Source: an uncultured Fusobacterium sp. (lineage in GTDB: Bacteria > Fusobacteriota > Fusobacteriia > Fusobacteriales > Fusobacteriaceae). From it: a DNA stretch of 64,000 bases. Of the stretch, positions 52,553 to 60,902 are shown piece by piece. Numbering within the stretch: position 1 is the stretch's first letter; every line of letters starts with the position of its first letter. Where the stretch lies: contig UQJY01000002.1 in assembly GCA_900541465.1 (NCBI GenBank), positions 1 to 64,000 on the forward strand, given 5' to 3'. The notes under the pieces are model-generated. The model did no database searches, was not told the DNA's origin, and was given only the letters and a program-made list of their open reading frames with translations. Position numbers and translations under genes: made by a program.

Positions 52553-53695
52553 ATGAAAAAATTTAACACAGTATTATTAGGAGCAACTTTACTTTTAGCA
52601 GCATGCGGAGGAGGAAAAAAAGCTAAAGAGGCCGACACAATTAAAATTGGCTGCACTGCACCTTTAACTGGACCTGTTGCTATTTACGGAGTAACTTCTT
52701 CAAATGGTTCAAAACTTGCTATGGACGAAATTAATAAAAATGGAGGAATTTTAGGAAAACAAGTTGAATTCACTGTTCTTGACTCTAAAGGAGATCCTAC
52801 TGAAGCAATCACTGCTTATAATAAACTTGTAGATGAAGGAGTAGTTGCTCTTATCGGAGACATCACATCAAAACCGTCTCTTGCTGTTGCTGAAGTTGCA
52901 GCACAGGATAATCTTCCAATGATTACTCCTACAGGAACTCAGTTTAATATCACAGAAGCCGGACCAAATGTATTCCGTGTATGTTTTACTGACCCATATC
53001 AAGGTGTTGTTCTTGCAAACTTTGCAAAAAATAATTTAAATGCAGAAACAGCAGCAGTTGTTGTAAATAACTCAAGTGACTATTCAGACGGAGTTGCAAA
53101 AGCATTTGTTGAACAAGCAGAAAAACTTGGTTTAAAAGTTGTGGCAAAAGAAGGATATTCTGACGGGGATAAAGATTTCAGAGCTCAGCTTACAAAAATT
53201 CTTCCAACTAATCCAGATGTTTTAGTAGTGCCGGATTATTATGAACAAGTTGCTTTAATCACTACTCAGGCAAGAGAAGTTGGAATTAAAGCTACATTTG
53301 TTGGTCCTGACGGCTGGGACGGAGTTGCAAAAACTCTTGATGCAAGTGCATATGGAGCTGTTGAAAACTCATATTTTACTAACCACTATTCATTGCAAGA
53401 CCAGTCACCTAAAGTTCAAAACTTCTTGAAAGCATATAAAGAAGCATATAATGAAGAACCATCTGCATTCTCTGCTCTTTCTTACGATGCAGCTTATATG
53501 ATGAAAGCAGCTATTGAAAAAGCAGGAACTACAGATAAACAAGCTGTGGTTGATGCACTTAAAAATCTTGATTATGATGGTGTAACAGGTCACTTAACAT
53601 TTGATGAAAATAATAACCCTGTTAAAGCTGTTACAGTTTTAAAAATTGTAAATGGTGAATATACATTTGACTCAGTTGTTGAGCCTACTAAGTAG
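52553..53695 (+). CDS. livJ: Branched-chain amino-acid ABC transporter binding lipoprotein
   Basis: A 380-residue lipoprotein with lipobox LAAC and a periplasmic-binding fold of the Leu/Ile/Val-binding (LivJ) type: IKIGCTAPLTGPVAIYG, LIGDITSKPSLAVAEVAA, FRVCFTDPYQGVVLA, and the C-terminal GHLTFDENNNPVKAVTVLKI. It delivers Leu, Ile, Val or related amino acids to LivHM. First structural gene of livJHMGF, preceded by the leader/terminator region. Confidence 0.9.
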   Translation: MKKFNTVLLGATLLLAACGGGKKAKEADTIKIGCTAPLTGPVAIYGVTSSNGSKLAMDEINKNGGILGKQVEFTVLDSKGDPTEAITAYNKLVDEGVVALIGDITSKPSLAVAEVAAQDNLPMITPTGTQFNITEAGPNVFRVCFTDPYQGVVLANFAKNNLNAETAAVVVNNSSDYSDGVAKAFVEQAEKLGLKVVAKEGYSDGDKDFRAQLTKILPTNPDVLVVPDYYEQVALITTQAREVGIKATFVGPDGWDGVAKTLDASAYGAVENSYFTNHYSLQDQSPKVQNFLKAYKEAYNEEPSAFSALSYDAAYMMKAAIEKAGTTDKQAVVDALKNLDYDGVTGHLTFDENNNPVKAVTVLKIVNGEYTFDSVVEPTK

Positions 53696-53706
53696 TAAAT
53701 AAAAGA

Positions 53707-53730
53707 GCTGCTGCTGTAAAATGCAGCAGC
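53707..53730 (+). promoter_or_regulatory. Intercistronic hairpin between livJ and livH
   Basis: GCTGCTGC (53707-53714) and GCAGCAGC (53723-53730) form a stable stem without a T run. Such hairpins often protect the binding-protein mRNA so that it exceeds the membrane components. Confidence 0.65.
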
Positions 53731-53767
53731 CCTTAAAAAATATTATAAAAGGGAAAAGGAGAGAGAA

Positions 53768-54652
53768 ATGGAATTTTTACTTCAGATTATTAACGGTTTA
53801 CAAATAGGAAGTATTTATGCCCTTATATCGTTGGGTTACACAATGGTTTATGGTATTGCACAGTTAATTAACTTTGCTCATGGAGACATTATTATGGTTG
53901 GAGCATATATTTCACTTTTTAGTATACCTGCTTTCACAAGAATGGGATTACCCGTGTGGCTAACTATGATACCAGCTGTTATTGTTTGCGTGCTTTTGGG
54001 AATGTTTACAGAAAGAGTGGCTTACAGACCACTAAGAAATTCTCCAAGAATATCAAATCTTATTACAGCCATAGGAGTAAGCCTATTCCTTGAAAATCTT
54101 TTCATGAAACTTTTTACTCCAAACACAAGACCGTTTCCAAAGGTATTTACACAGCCGCCTATAACTTTTGCAGGGCTTCATCTTAACTTTGGAACAGTGG
54201 TAACAATCATTGTAACAATTATTCTTTCTGTAGGGCTTCAATATTTTATGAAGAAAACAAAATACGGGAAAGCAATGCTTGCAACAAGTGAAGACTATGG
54301 TGCAGCAAGACTTGTGGGAATAAACGTTGACCACACAATTCAATTAACATTTGCAATAGGAAGCGGACTTGCAGCAGTTGCAGCAGTTCTTTATGTTGCA
54401 TCTTATCCACAGGTACAGCCTCTTATGGGTTCTATGCCGGGGATAAAAGCATTTATTGCAGCAGTTCTTGGAGGAATTGGAATTCTTCCCGGAGCAGTTC
54501 TTGGAGGATTTATTTTAGGAATTGTTGAAAGTCTTACAAGAGCATATCTTTCATCACAGCTTGCAGATGCTTTTGTTTTTGCAATTCTTATTATTGTTCT
54601 TTTGGTAAAACCTACAGGAATTTTGGGTAAAAATGTAAGGGAAAAAGTATAG
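53768..54652 (+). CDS. livH: Branched-chain amino-acid ABC transporter permease LivH
   Basis: A 294-residue membrane permease with about eight segments: LQIINGLQIGSIYALISLGYT, QLINFAHGDIIMVGAY, and the LGGIGILPGAVLGGFILG EAA-like loop near the C terminus. It pairs with LivM to form the channel. AAGGAGAGAGA precedes the ATG; livM follows by 12 bases. Confidence 0.93.
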   Translation: MEFLLQIINGLQIGSIYALISLGYTMVYGIAQLINFAHGDIIMVGAYISLFSIPAFTRMGLPVWLTMIPAVIVCVLLGMFTERVAYRPLRNSPRISNLITAIGVSLFLENLFMKLFTPNTRPFPKVFTQPPITFAGLHLNFGTVVTIIVTIILSVGLQYFMKKTKYGKAMLATSEDYGAARLVGINVDHTIQLTFAIGSGLAAVAAVLYVASYPQVQPLMGSMPGIKAFIAAVLGGIGILPGAVLGGFILGIVESLTRAYLSSQLADAFVFAILIIVLLVKPTGILGKNVREKV

Positions 54653-54664
54653 GGGGACTAAAAA

Positions 54665-55642
54665 ATGGATAGATACAAAAAATTAAGTTACACATTCACT
54701 CTTATATTAGTTTTGGTTCTTTATGGAGTTCTTGGGAGCCTTATCGGTTCGGGAATGATTTCAAGATACCAGACTGGTATACTTATCATAATTTGTATTA
54801 ATATTATTCTGGCAGTAAGTTTAAATATAACTGTTGGCTGTCTTGGGCAGATTACAATAGGTCATGCAGGATTTATGTCAGTGGGAGCTTATGCAGCTGC
54901 ACTTTTTTCAAAAGCAGGAATTATTGACGGGCTTCCCGGATATGTAGTCGCTCTTATAATCGGCGGAATTGTTGCAGGAATTGTGGGAATCATAATCGGT
55001 ATTCCGGCACTTAGACTTAACGGTGACTATCTTGCAATCATTACTCTTGCTTTTGGAGAAATTATAAGAGTTTTAATAGAATATTTTAAATTTACAGGGG
55101 GAGCACAAGGGCTTCGTGGAATTCCCCGTACAAACAGCAATTTTACAGTAATTTATTTTGTAATGGTAATTTCTGTTATGATGATGTTCTCACTTATGAC
55201 AAGCCGTCACGGACGTGCAGTTTTATCAATCCGTGATGACGAGATAGCAAGCGATGCATCAGGAGTAAATACAACTTATTACAAAACATTTGCATTTACT
55301 GTATCAGCAATCTTTGCAGGAGTTGCAGGAGCTGTATATGCACATCATCTTGGAATTTTAGGAGCAAAACAATTTGACTTTAACTATTCAATCAATATTT
55401 TAACAATGGTTGTACTTGGGGGAATGGGAAGCTTTACAGGATCTATTCTTTCTGCAATAGCTCTTACAATTCTTCCTGAAGTTCTTCGTGGATTCTCAGA
55501 TTATCGTATGATTGTTTATTCACTGCTTTTAATTCTTACAATGATATTCCGTCCAACAGGATTATTTGGACGTAAAGAATTCCAAATCACACCTATCATC
55601 AAAAAATTTGTAAACAAAAGGGAGGGTAAAGATGAAAAGTAA
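54665..55642 (+). CDS. livM: Branched-chain amino-acid ABC transporter permease LivM
   Basis: A 325-residue membrane permease with NITVGCLGQITIGHAGFMSVGAY near the front, IPALRLNGDYLAIITLAFGEI, and GGMGSFTGSILSAI near the end, as in LivM. It partners LivH. The last codons overlap the livG start (ATGAAAAGTAA), so translation is coupled. Confidence 0.93.
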   Translation: MDRYKKLSYTFTLILVLVLYGVLGSLIGSGMISRYQTGILIIICINIILAVSLNITVGCLGQITIGHAGFMSVGAYAAALFSKAGIIDGLPGYVVALIIGGIVAGIVGIIIGIPALRLNGDYLAIITLAFGEIIRVLIEYFKFTGGAQGLRGIPRTNSNFTVIYFVMVISVMMMFSLMTSRHGRAVLSIRDDEIASDASGVNTTYYKTFAFTVSAIFAGVAGAVYAHHLGILGAKQFDFNYSINILTMVVLGGMGSFTGSILSAIALTILPEVLRGFSDYRMIVYSLLLILTMIFRPTGLFGRKEFQITPIIKKFVNKREGKDEK

Positions 55643-56411
55643 CAAAGTGGTTTTAAGTGCAAAAAACATCTCTATCACCTTTGGAGCATTAAAGGCCGTA
55701 ACAGATTTTAATCTTGAGATAAAAGAAAATGAACTTGTTGGTCTTATCGGGCCAAACGGTGCAGGAAAGACAACAGTTTTTAATATTATAACAGGAGTTT
55801 ATTCTCCTACAAGCGGGGAATATTATTTTAACGGAGAGCCTGTTACAAAAACTCCAACATACAAACTTGTAAAAAAAGGTCTTGCAAGAACTTTCCAAAA
55901 TATAAGACTTTTTAAATATATGTCAGTTCTTGACAATGTTCTTGTAGCAAATAATTTTAATATGAAATATGGAATTTTAAGCGGTATCTTCCGTTTCCCA
56001 AATTACTGGAGAGAAGAAAAAGAGGCAAAAGAAAAAGCTATGGAGCTTTTAAAAATCTTTGACCTTGACCAGTATGCTGATACTGCTGCAGGAAATCTTC
56101 CTTATGGAAAACAAAGAAAGCTGGAAATTGCAAGGGCAATGGCAACAAACCCTAAACTTCTTCTTCTTGATGAGCCTGCTGCAGGAATGAACCCTACAGA
56201 AACAGAAGAACTTATGAACACAATCCGTTTAATAAGAGATAAATTCAACATTGCAATTCTTCTTATAGAACATGATATGAAACTTGTTCTTGGAATATGT
56301 GAAAGACTTGTGGTGCTTGACCACGGAACAACAATAGCTGCAGGAGACCCTATTGAAGTAATAAACACACCTGCAGTTGTCACTGCATATCTTGGACAAG
56401 AGGAGGAATAA
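55632..56411 (+). CDS. livG: Branched-chain amino-acid ABC transporter ATPase LivG
   Basis: A 259-residue ATPase: Walker A GPNGAGKTT, signature region YGKQRKLEIARAMA, Walker B LLLLDEPAAGMNP and H in LIEHDMKLV. The YG(K/Q)QR variant signature and the C-terminal TPAVVTAYLGQ are typical of LivG. One of two ATPases powering LivHM; overlaps livM by 11 bases. Confidence 0.94.
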   Translation: MKSNKVVLSAKNISITFGALKAVTDFNLEIKENELVGLIGPNGAGKTTVFNIITGVYSPTSGEYYFNGEPVTKTPTYKLVKKGLARTFQNIRLFKYMSVLDNVLVANNFNMKYGILSGIFRFPNYWREEKEAKEKAMELLKIFDLDQYADTAAGNLPYGKQRKLEIARAMATNPKLLLLDEPAAGMNPTETEELMNTIRLIRDKFNIAILLIEHDMKLVLGICERLVVLDHGTTIAAGDPIEVINTPAVVTAYLGQEEE

Positions 56412-56415
56412 AAAT

Positions 56416-57144
56416 ATGAATACAGATGCAAAAACTATGCTTGAAATAAAAGATTTACACGTATATTATGATAATATCCATGCTCTTAAAGGTGTTTCTT
56501 TAAAAGTAAAAGAGGGGGAAATCGTTTCTCTTATCGGAGCAAACGGAGCTGGAAAAACAACAACACTGCAGACAATTTCCGGGCTTATTCAGTCAAGACA
56601 GGGAAAAATTGTTTTTCAGGGAAAAGATATCACAAAAGAAAAACCTCATTTAATCTGTCAGGCTGGAATTGCTCAAGTTCCAGAAGGAAGAAGAATTTTT
56701 GCAAGGCTTGCAGTTAAAGATAATTTAAAACTTGGAGCATTTACAGTTAAAGATACACCGGAAAATCTTGAAAAGGACAGAGCAAAATTTTATAAGGATT
56801 TTCCAAGAATGTCTGAAAGAAAAAATCAGATGGCAGGAACTCTTTCTGGAGGAGAACAGCAGATGCTTGCAATGGGGAGAGCTATTATGAGCAGACCGAA
56901 ACTTCTTATTCTTGACGAGCCGTCAATGGGGCTTTCACCTCTTTTTGTAAAAGAAATTTTCTCTGTAATAAAAAAACTTAAAGAAGATGGAGTTACAATT
57001 CTTCTTGTTGAGCAGAATGCAAAAATGGCTCTTTCAATAGCTGATTATGCTTATGTAATTGAAACAGGAAAAATCACTCTTGAAGGACCTGCACAGGAGT
57101 TATTAAACAATCCTGACATTAAAAAAGCATATCTTGGAGCATAA
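56416..57144 (+). CDS. livF: Branched-chain amino-acid ABC transporter ATPase LivF
   Basis: A 242-residue ATPase: Walker A GANGAGKTT, signature LSGGEQQMLAMGRA, Walker B LLILDEPSMGLSP and VEQNAKMAL. The C-terminal NNPDIKKAYLGA is typical of LivF. A longer frame from 56377 overlaps livG, but GAGGAGGA fits the ATG at 56416. Last gene of the liv operon; a weak AAAAGT/ACTTTT hairpin near 57165 may end it. Confidence 0.94.
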   Translation: MNTDAKTMLEIKDLHVYYDNIHALKGVSLKVKEGEIVSLIGANGAGKTTTLQTISGLIQSRQGKIVFQGKDITKEKPHLICQAGIAQVPEGRRIFARLAVKDNLKLGAFTVKDTPENLEKDRAKFYKDFPRMSERKNQMAGTLSGGEQQMLAMGRAIMSRPKLLILDEPSMGLSPLFVKEIFSVIKKLKEDGVTILLVEQNAKMALSIADYAYVIETGKITLEGPAQELLNNPDIKKAYLGA

Positions 57145-57290
57145 AAATTTTAAATTTGTATTAAAAGTTTTATACTTTTGTCATAAAATCTGAGTGTTTT
57201 TTTAAAAAATTTGATTTTCTTTATCTCCAAATAAAAATGATTATTACAACTGTATATTTTTTTGTTTTCAAGAATTGAAAAAAATAATTA

Positions 57291-57319
57291 TTGACACAGT
57301 GATATTTCTCTGATAAAAT
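57291..57319 (+). promoter_or_regulatory. Sigma-A promoter of the brnQ leader
   Basis: TTGACA (57291-57296), 17-base spacer, TAAAAT (57314-57319) preceded by TGA (extended -10). Confidence 0.87.
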
Positions 57320-57361
57320 TTTTATGTGATAAACAAATATTTTAAAAGAGGAGTTTTTATA

Positions 57362-57445
57362 ATGATACATGTAGCAGTCATATTCATAATAAGCATAATA
57401 GTCATACAAAGCATGAAATTGAATATGAATGTCACAGTATATTAG
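57362..57445 (+). CDS. Ile/Val-rich leader peptide before brnQ
   Basis: A 27-residue ORF with GAGGAG 8 bases before its ATG. Codons 2-15 hold Ile and Val almost throughout (MIHVAVIFIISIIVIQ), including two GTC-ATA pairs, the same codon pattern as in the livJ leader. It lies between a consensus promoter and a terminator before brnQ, a branched-chain amino-acid carrier, so a leader peptide sensing charged tRNA-Ile/Val is the best reading. Confidence 0.75.
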   Translation: MIHVAVIFIISIIVIQSMKLNMNVTVY

Positions 57446-57497
57446 GAATTCCTTAAAGTATATATTATTATTTTATAAATTTATAATTTAAAGTACG

Positions 57498-57528
57498 AAC
57501 AGCCTAATTACTTACGGCTGTTTTTTTT
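57498..57528 (+). terminator. Terminator/attenuator before brnQ
   Basis: AACAGCC (57498-57504) pairs with GGCTGTT (57516-57522) and is followed by a run of eight T starting at 57521. The stretch between leader and terminator also holds AGGAATTCCT (57446-57455 region), a short palindrome that could take part in an alternative fold. Confidence 0.83.
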
Positions 57529-57585
57529 ATTAATATATACAATTTTAATTTTAAATATTAAATATTTTTTCAGGAGGATTTTTTA

Positions 57586-58887
57586 ATGAATAGGAAGAAA
57601 GAAGTTTTAATTTTGGGCTTTGCTCTGTTTGCTATGTTTTTCGGAGCAGGAAATCTGATTTTTCCGCCGTCTTTAGGGATTGATATGGGAAAAGACTGGC
57701 TTGTGGCAGGAATAGGATTTTTATTAACAGGAGTAGGGCTTCCACTTTTAGGAGTTCTGGCTTTTACTAAAATAGGAAGACTTGAAGACTTTTCCGTAAA
57801 AATTTCATCAAGATTTAATACACTTTATTGTACGGCACTTGTATTTGTAATCGGACCTTTATTTGCAATTCCAAGAACAGGTTCAACTACATTTGAAATG
57901 GGAGTGCTTCCATCTTTTCCAAATGTAAATCCATTAGTGTTATCAATTATTACATCAACAGCTTTCTTTGGTATAACTCTTATTCTTGTAATAAAAGAGT
58001 CTAAAATTACAGATATAATTGGAAAATTTCTTACACCAGTAATTCTTATTATTCTGGCTGCAATAGCTTTTCTTGGAATTACAGGAAACATCGGAACACC
58101 TGTAGATAAAAATATCACAGGAGTATTTGCAAAAGGTTTTGTAAGCGGATATCAGACAATGGACGCTTTAGCTTCTGTTATTTTCGGTGTTGTTATTGTA
58201 AAAGGTCTTGAAGGAAAAGGGATTGTTGAAGAAAAAGAACAGAGATATTTCTTATCAGGGTCAGCTCTTATAGCTGCAATCGGTCTTGGGCTTATCTATT
58301 TCAGCCTTATGTATCTTGGAGCAAGAGTAAGCGGAGTGGGAACATTTTCAACTACAAGTGCTGCACTTTATCTTGCTGAAATAACTCTTGGTTCTGCAGG
58401 AAAAATAGCTTTTGGAATTTGTGTTGCAACAGCCTGTCTTACAACTTCAGTTGGTTTAGTTGCTATAGCAAGTGACTGGTTTGCAAGATTTACACCAATT
58501 TCATATAAAATGTGGTCTGTAATTATTTGTGTGTTCTCAGGTGTAATGGCAATAGGAGGAGTTGACTTTATAATAAAACTTTCAATTCCAGTTCTTTGTA
58601 TTTTATACCCTGTAACAATTATCCTTATTCTGCTTAATGTATTTGGTGTAAAACACGTTCTTGTTTACAGAACAGCAACTTATACAACTCTTGTTGTGAT
58701 TATATTAGAAGAAGTATTTTCAAAAATTCTTCATGTAACTCCTGTAACAAATTTCCTTGCTAAAATTCCTATGGCTGAAAGCGGATTTGTGTGGGTAGTT
58801 CCATGTCTGGTTGGAATGGCTGTGGCATTTGTTGCTGCTCCTATAAGAAAAACTGCAAAATTAAAGGCAAAACAAGCTGAAAAATAA
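57586..58887 (+). CDS. brnQ: Branched-chain amino-acid:cation symporter
   Basis: A 433-residue inner-membrane carrier of the LIVCS (BrnQ) family with about twelve segments. FAMFFGAGNLIFPPSLG at the N terminus, IGPLFAIPRTGSTTFEMG and TACLTTSVGLVAIASDWF are characteristic. It imports Leu, Ile and Val with Na+ or H+. AGGAGGA precedes the ATG. Together with the liv ABC system it gives low- and high-affinity uptake of the same substrates, each behind its own leader ORF. Confidence 0.94.
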   Translation: MNRKKEVLILGFALFAMFFGAGNLIFPPSLGIDMGKDWLVAGIGFLLTGVGLPLLGVLAFTKIGRLEDFSVKISSRFNTLYCTALVFVIGPLFAIPRTGSTTFEMGVLPSFPNVNPLVLSIITSTAFFGITLILVIKESKITDIIGKFLTPVILIILAAIAFLGITGNIGTPVDKNITGVFAKGFVSGYQTMDALASVIFGVVIVKGLEGKGIVEEKEQRYFLSGSALIAAIGLGLIYFSLMYLGARVSGVGTFSTTSAALYLAEITLGSAGKIAFGICVATACLTTSVGLVAIASDWFARFTPISYKMWSVIICVFSGVMAIGGVDFIIKLSIPVLCILYPVTIILILLNVFGVKHVLVYRTATYTTLVVIILEEVFSKILHVTPVTNFLAKIPMAESGFVWVVPCLVGMAVAFVAAPIRKTAKLKAKQAEK

Positions 58888-59000
58888 AAAACTTTCCACT
58901 GAGTATCTGCCAGTCTTCAGAGAAAGTACGGATTTTTTGCAGCTCCTGTATAATTTAAGTATCCCGAGGGAAAAAAATAAATTTTAAAGGAGGAAACAAA

Positions 59001-59318
59001 ATGGCAAAAACAGTACAAGAAACAAAGGCAGTAATTACAGAGGTGGTGGAAAAATTAAAAAAATCTATCGAGAGAGAAAAATCTTACATGAAAGAACTTG
59101 ATGATGACAAGGCAGCACTTACTCATGTGGAAGAACTTCAAGAAAAAGGAGAAAGTCTTCCCCCAGATTGTGCTTATGAATCTTTCACAGAATGGATAGA
59201 TACAATTAAAAAAGAAATTAAAAACAGTGAGGCTTCAATAAAAAGAATTGATACTGAAAAATCAGAAATCACAGCATTTGAGTATTATCTTGCTAATGCC
59301 CCCGAAAGTGATGCTTAA
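59001..59318 (+). CDS. Small charged coiled-coil protein, unknown
   Basis: A 105-residue soluble protein I do not recognise. It is highly charged and helical: a first amphipathic helix (about 5-55) with heptad-like spacing, a loop with GESLPPDCAYESF, and a second helix (about 62-98). One cysteine. AAAGGAGGAAAC precedes the ATG. It is followed 22 bases later by a 27-codon ORF and a terminator, and has a candidate -10 TATAAT near 58950. Confidence 0.65.
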   Translation: MAKTVQETKAVITEVVEKLKKSIEREKSYMKELDDDKAALTHVEELQEKGESLPPDCAYESFTEWIDTIKKEIKNSEASIKRIDTEKSEITAFEYYLANAPESDA

Positions 59319-59340
59319 AAAAATCTGCGGGAGGTATTCA

Positions 59341-59424
59341 ATGAAAAAAGATAAAAAAATTTTTATTGTACGCCTTGTAATATTTATCCTGAAAAAACTA
59401 GAATGGTTTTATAAGGTGAAGTAA
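59341..59424 (+). CDS. 27-residue basic hydrophobic peptide
   Basis: A short ORF with GGGAGG 7 bases before its ATG. The product is basic at both ends with a hydrophobic centre (KIFIVRLVIFILKKLEWF), so it would be a membrane-associated or amphipathic peptide. It sits between the coiled-coil gene and a strong terminator. It may be a real small protein or chance; no family recognised. Confidence 0.45.
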   Translation: MKKDKKIFIVRLVIFILKKLEWFYKVK

Positions 59425-59426
59425 AA

Positions 59427-59461
59427 AAACGGCTGGTAATTAATTTTACCAGCTGTTTTTG
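59427..59461 (+). terminator. Rho-independent terminator
   Basis: GCTGGTAA (59432-59439) pairs with TTACCAGC (59446-59453), extended by wobble and outer pairs, then TTTTT. It could also act on the convergent ATPase gene. Confidence 0.88.
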
Positions 59462-59470
59462 TATATAAAT

Positions 59471-60682
59471 TTATTCTTCAAGCAGGAAGTCTATTATATT
59501 TAAATGTTTAATTCCGTTTCTTGACATATTAAATAAATCCATAGAAATTACATATTTTGGGTAGTTATCTTGTATTTTTTCAAGAACAGAAAATTCTCTT
59601 TCGATAGTTTCATCTGAAGCAAGAAGATAAGCAACTTGAATATATAATTTTTCATCTCCGTTTTTAGTGCAGACAAAGTCAACTTCTAAATTTTCTATTT
59701 TTCCAACTCTTACAGTATATCCACGTCTTAAAAGCTCTAAGAAAACAATATTTTCAAAAATTTGATTTATATCTCTTTCGTTATTTTCAAAAACAGCCTG
59801 ACGTATTCCGTGGTCTGCAAGATAATATTTTTCATTTATATTTAAAATTTTCTTTCCGATTAAATCGTCTCTTTGAACTCTGTAAATAAGCATAGCTTCT
59901 TCACAGGCTTTTATATAATTAAGTATTGTTTCCGGTGAGGCTTTTCTGTTTTCACTTTTAAAAAATTTTGAAATTGAGGTTGCTGAAAAAGTATTTCCCA
60001 CATTCATTATAATATAAGCTATAATTCTTTGGAGTAAGTCAATATCTCTTATATTATTTCTTTGAGTAATATCTTTTAATATGATAGAAGAATATATATC
60101 TTTTAAATACTGCATACTTGCTTCTTCATTAAAATTTAAATTGCAAAGAAAAGGCATTCCCCCAAACAGAATATACTTTCTGAATACTTCTTGTGTGTTT
60201 ATATTTTTATAAAGATGTTTTACAGAGTCTAAAAATTCTTTAAAAGAAAAAGGGTATATTATAAATTCAACATATCTTCCGGCAAGATAGGTTGCTAATT
60301 CTCCAGATAAGAGTTTGGCATTTGAGCCTGTAATATATATATCAAAGCTGTATTCTTCTTCCGCTCTTAATGAATTGATACATTTTTCCCACTCTAAAAC
60401 CTCTTGTATTTCATCAAGAAAAATATAGTATTTTTTATTTTTTTCTGCTTTACTTAGAATAAAGTCATTGAGAGCTTCTGCTGTACATAATTTTTTGTTA
60501 TTTAAATTTTCAAAATTTATACTTATAAAATTTTCTCTGCTTACTCCGCTATTTTCAAGTTCCTCCATGATGAGTTTTAACATAATTGACTTTCCGCTTC
60601 TTCTTATTCCCGTTAAAACTTTAACGATGTCTTTGTCTATAAAGGGTTTAATTTTTTTTATATAAATATCTCTCTTTATCAT
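59471..60682 (-). CDS. AAA_14/DUF4143 ATP-binding protein
   Basis: A 403-residue ATPase. Walker A GIRRSGKS (25-32), Walker B YIFLDEIQEV (about 88-97), sensor-like DIYITGSNAKLL, then a C-terminal DUF4143 nuclease-like domain (about 190-345) with LEVDFVCTK-type residues. Such proteins are common, often mobile and variable in gut anaerobes; a nuclease or DNA-handling role is proposed but not defined. GAGGTGATAATT sets the start at 60682. Three palindromes lie directly upstream. Confidence 0.85.
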   Translation of the reverse strand: MIKRDIYIKKIKPFIDKDIVKVLTGIRRSGKSIMLKLIMEELENSGVSRENFISINFENLNNKKLCTAEALNDFILSKAEKNKKYYIFLDEIQEVLEWEKCINSLRAEEEYSFDIYITGSNAKLLSGELATYLAGRYVEFIIYPFSFKEFLDSVKHLYKNINTQEVFRKYILFGGMPFLCNLNFNEEASMQYLKDIYSSIILKDITQRNNIRDIDLLQRIIAYIIMNVGNTFSATSISKFFKSENRKASPETILNYIKACEEAMLIYRVQRDDLIGKKILNINEKYYLADHGIRQAVFENNERDINQIFENIVFLELLRRGYTVRVGKIENLEVDFVCTKNGDEKLYIQVAYLLASDETIEREFSVLEKIQDNYPKYVISMDLFNMSRNGIKHLNIIDFLLEE

Positions 60683-60733
60683 AATTATCACCTCATATCA
60701 ATTATAACTTATAAATTTTATTTTTTCAATTTT

Positions 60734-60833
60734 TTATCAGTTATATATGATAAAAATATTTAATTTATATAATTTATCGGTTATATCTGATAAAAATATA
60801 TATTTTTGTAATTTTATCAGTTATATTTGATAA
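60734..60833 (-). promoter_or_regulatory. Three palindromic sites at 40-bp period upstream of the ATPase gene
   Basis: The 20-bp element TTATCRGTTATATNTGATAA occurs at 60734-60753, 60774-60793 and 60814-60833, exactly 40 bases apart. Each has TTATCA/TGATAA-type inverted ends. They lie in the 5' region of the AAA_14/DUF4143 gene and look like cooperative operators for a dimeric repressor, perhaps autoregulation. The third copy touches the terminator of the autotransporter. Confidence 0.72.
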
Positions 60834-60862
60834 AAAAAGAGAACAGCTTTCACTGTTCCCTT
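60832..60862 (-). terminator. Terminator of the autotransporter gene
   Basis: On the minus strand GAACAG (60856-60851 region), a TGAAAG loop and CTGTTC are followed by TCTTTTTTT. It lies about 45 bases after the autotransporter stop. Confidence 0.82.
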
Positions 60863-60902
60863 TAGTTTTATGTTATTTAATTTTTCAGTAAAATTTTTTT
60901 AA

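Noticed and set aside
60734..60833. CRISPR-like array
   Set aside because: Three 20-bp repeats with 20-bp spacers fit the period idea, but repeat and spacer are too short, the spacers are plain AT-rich sequence, and no cas genes are present. Operators fit better.
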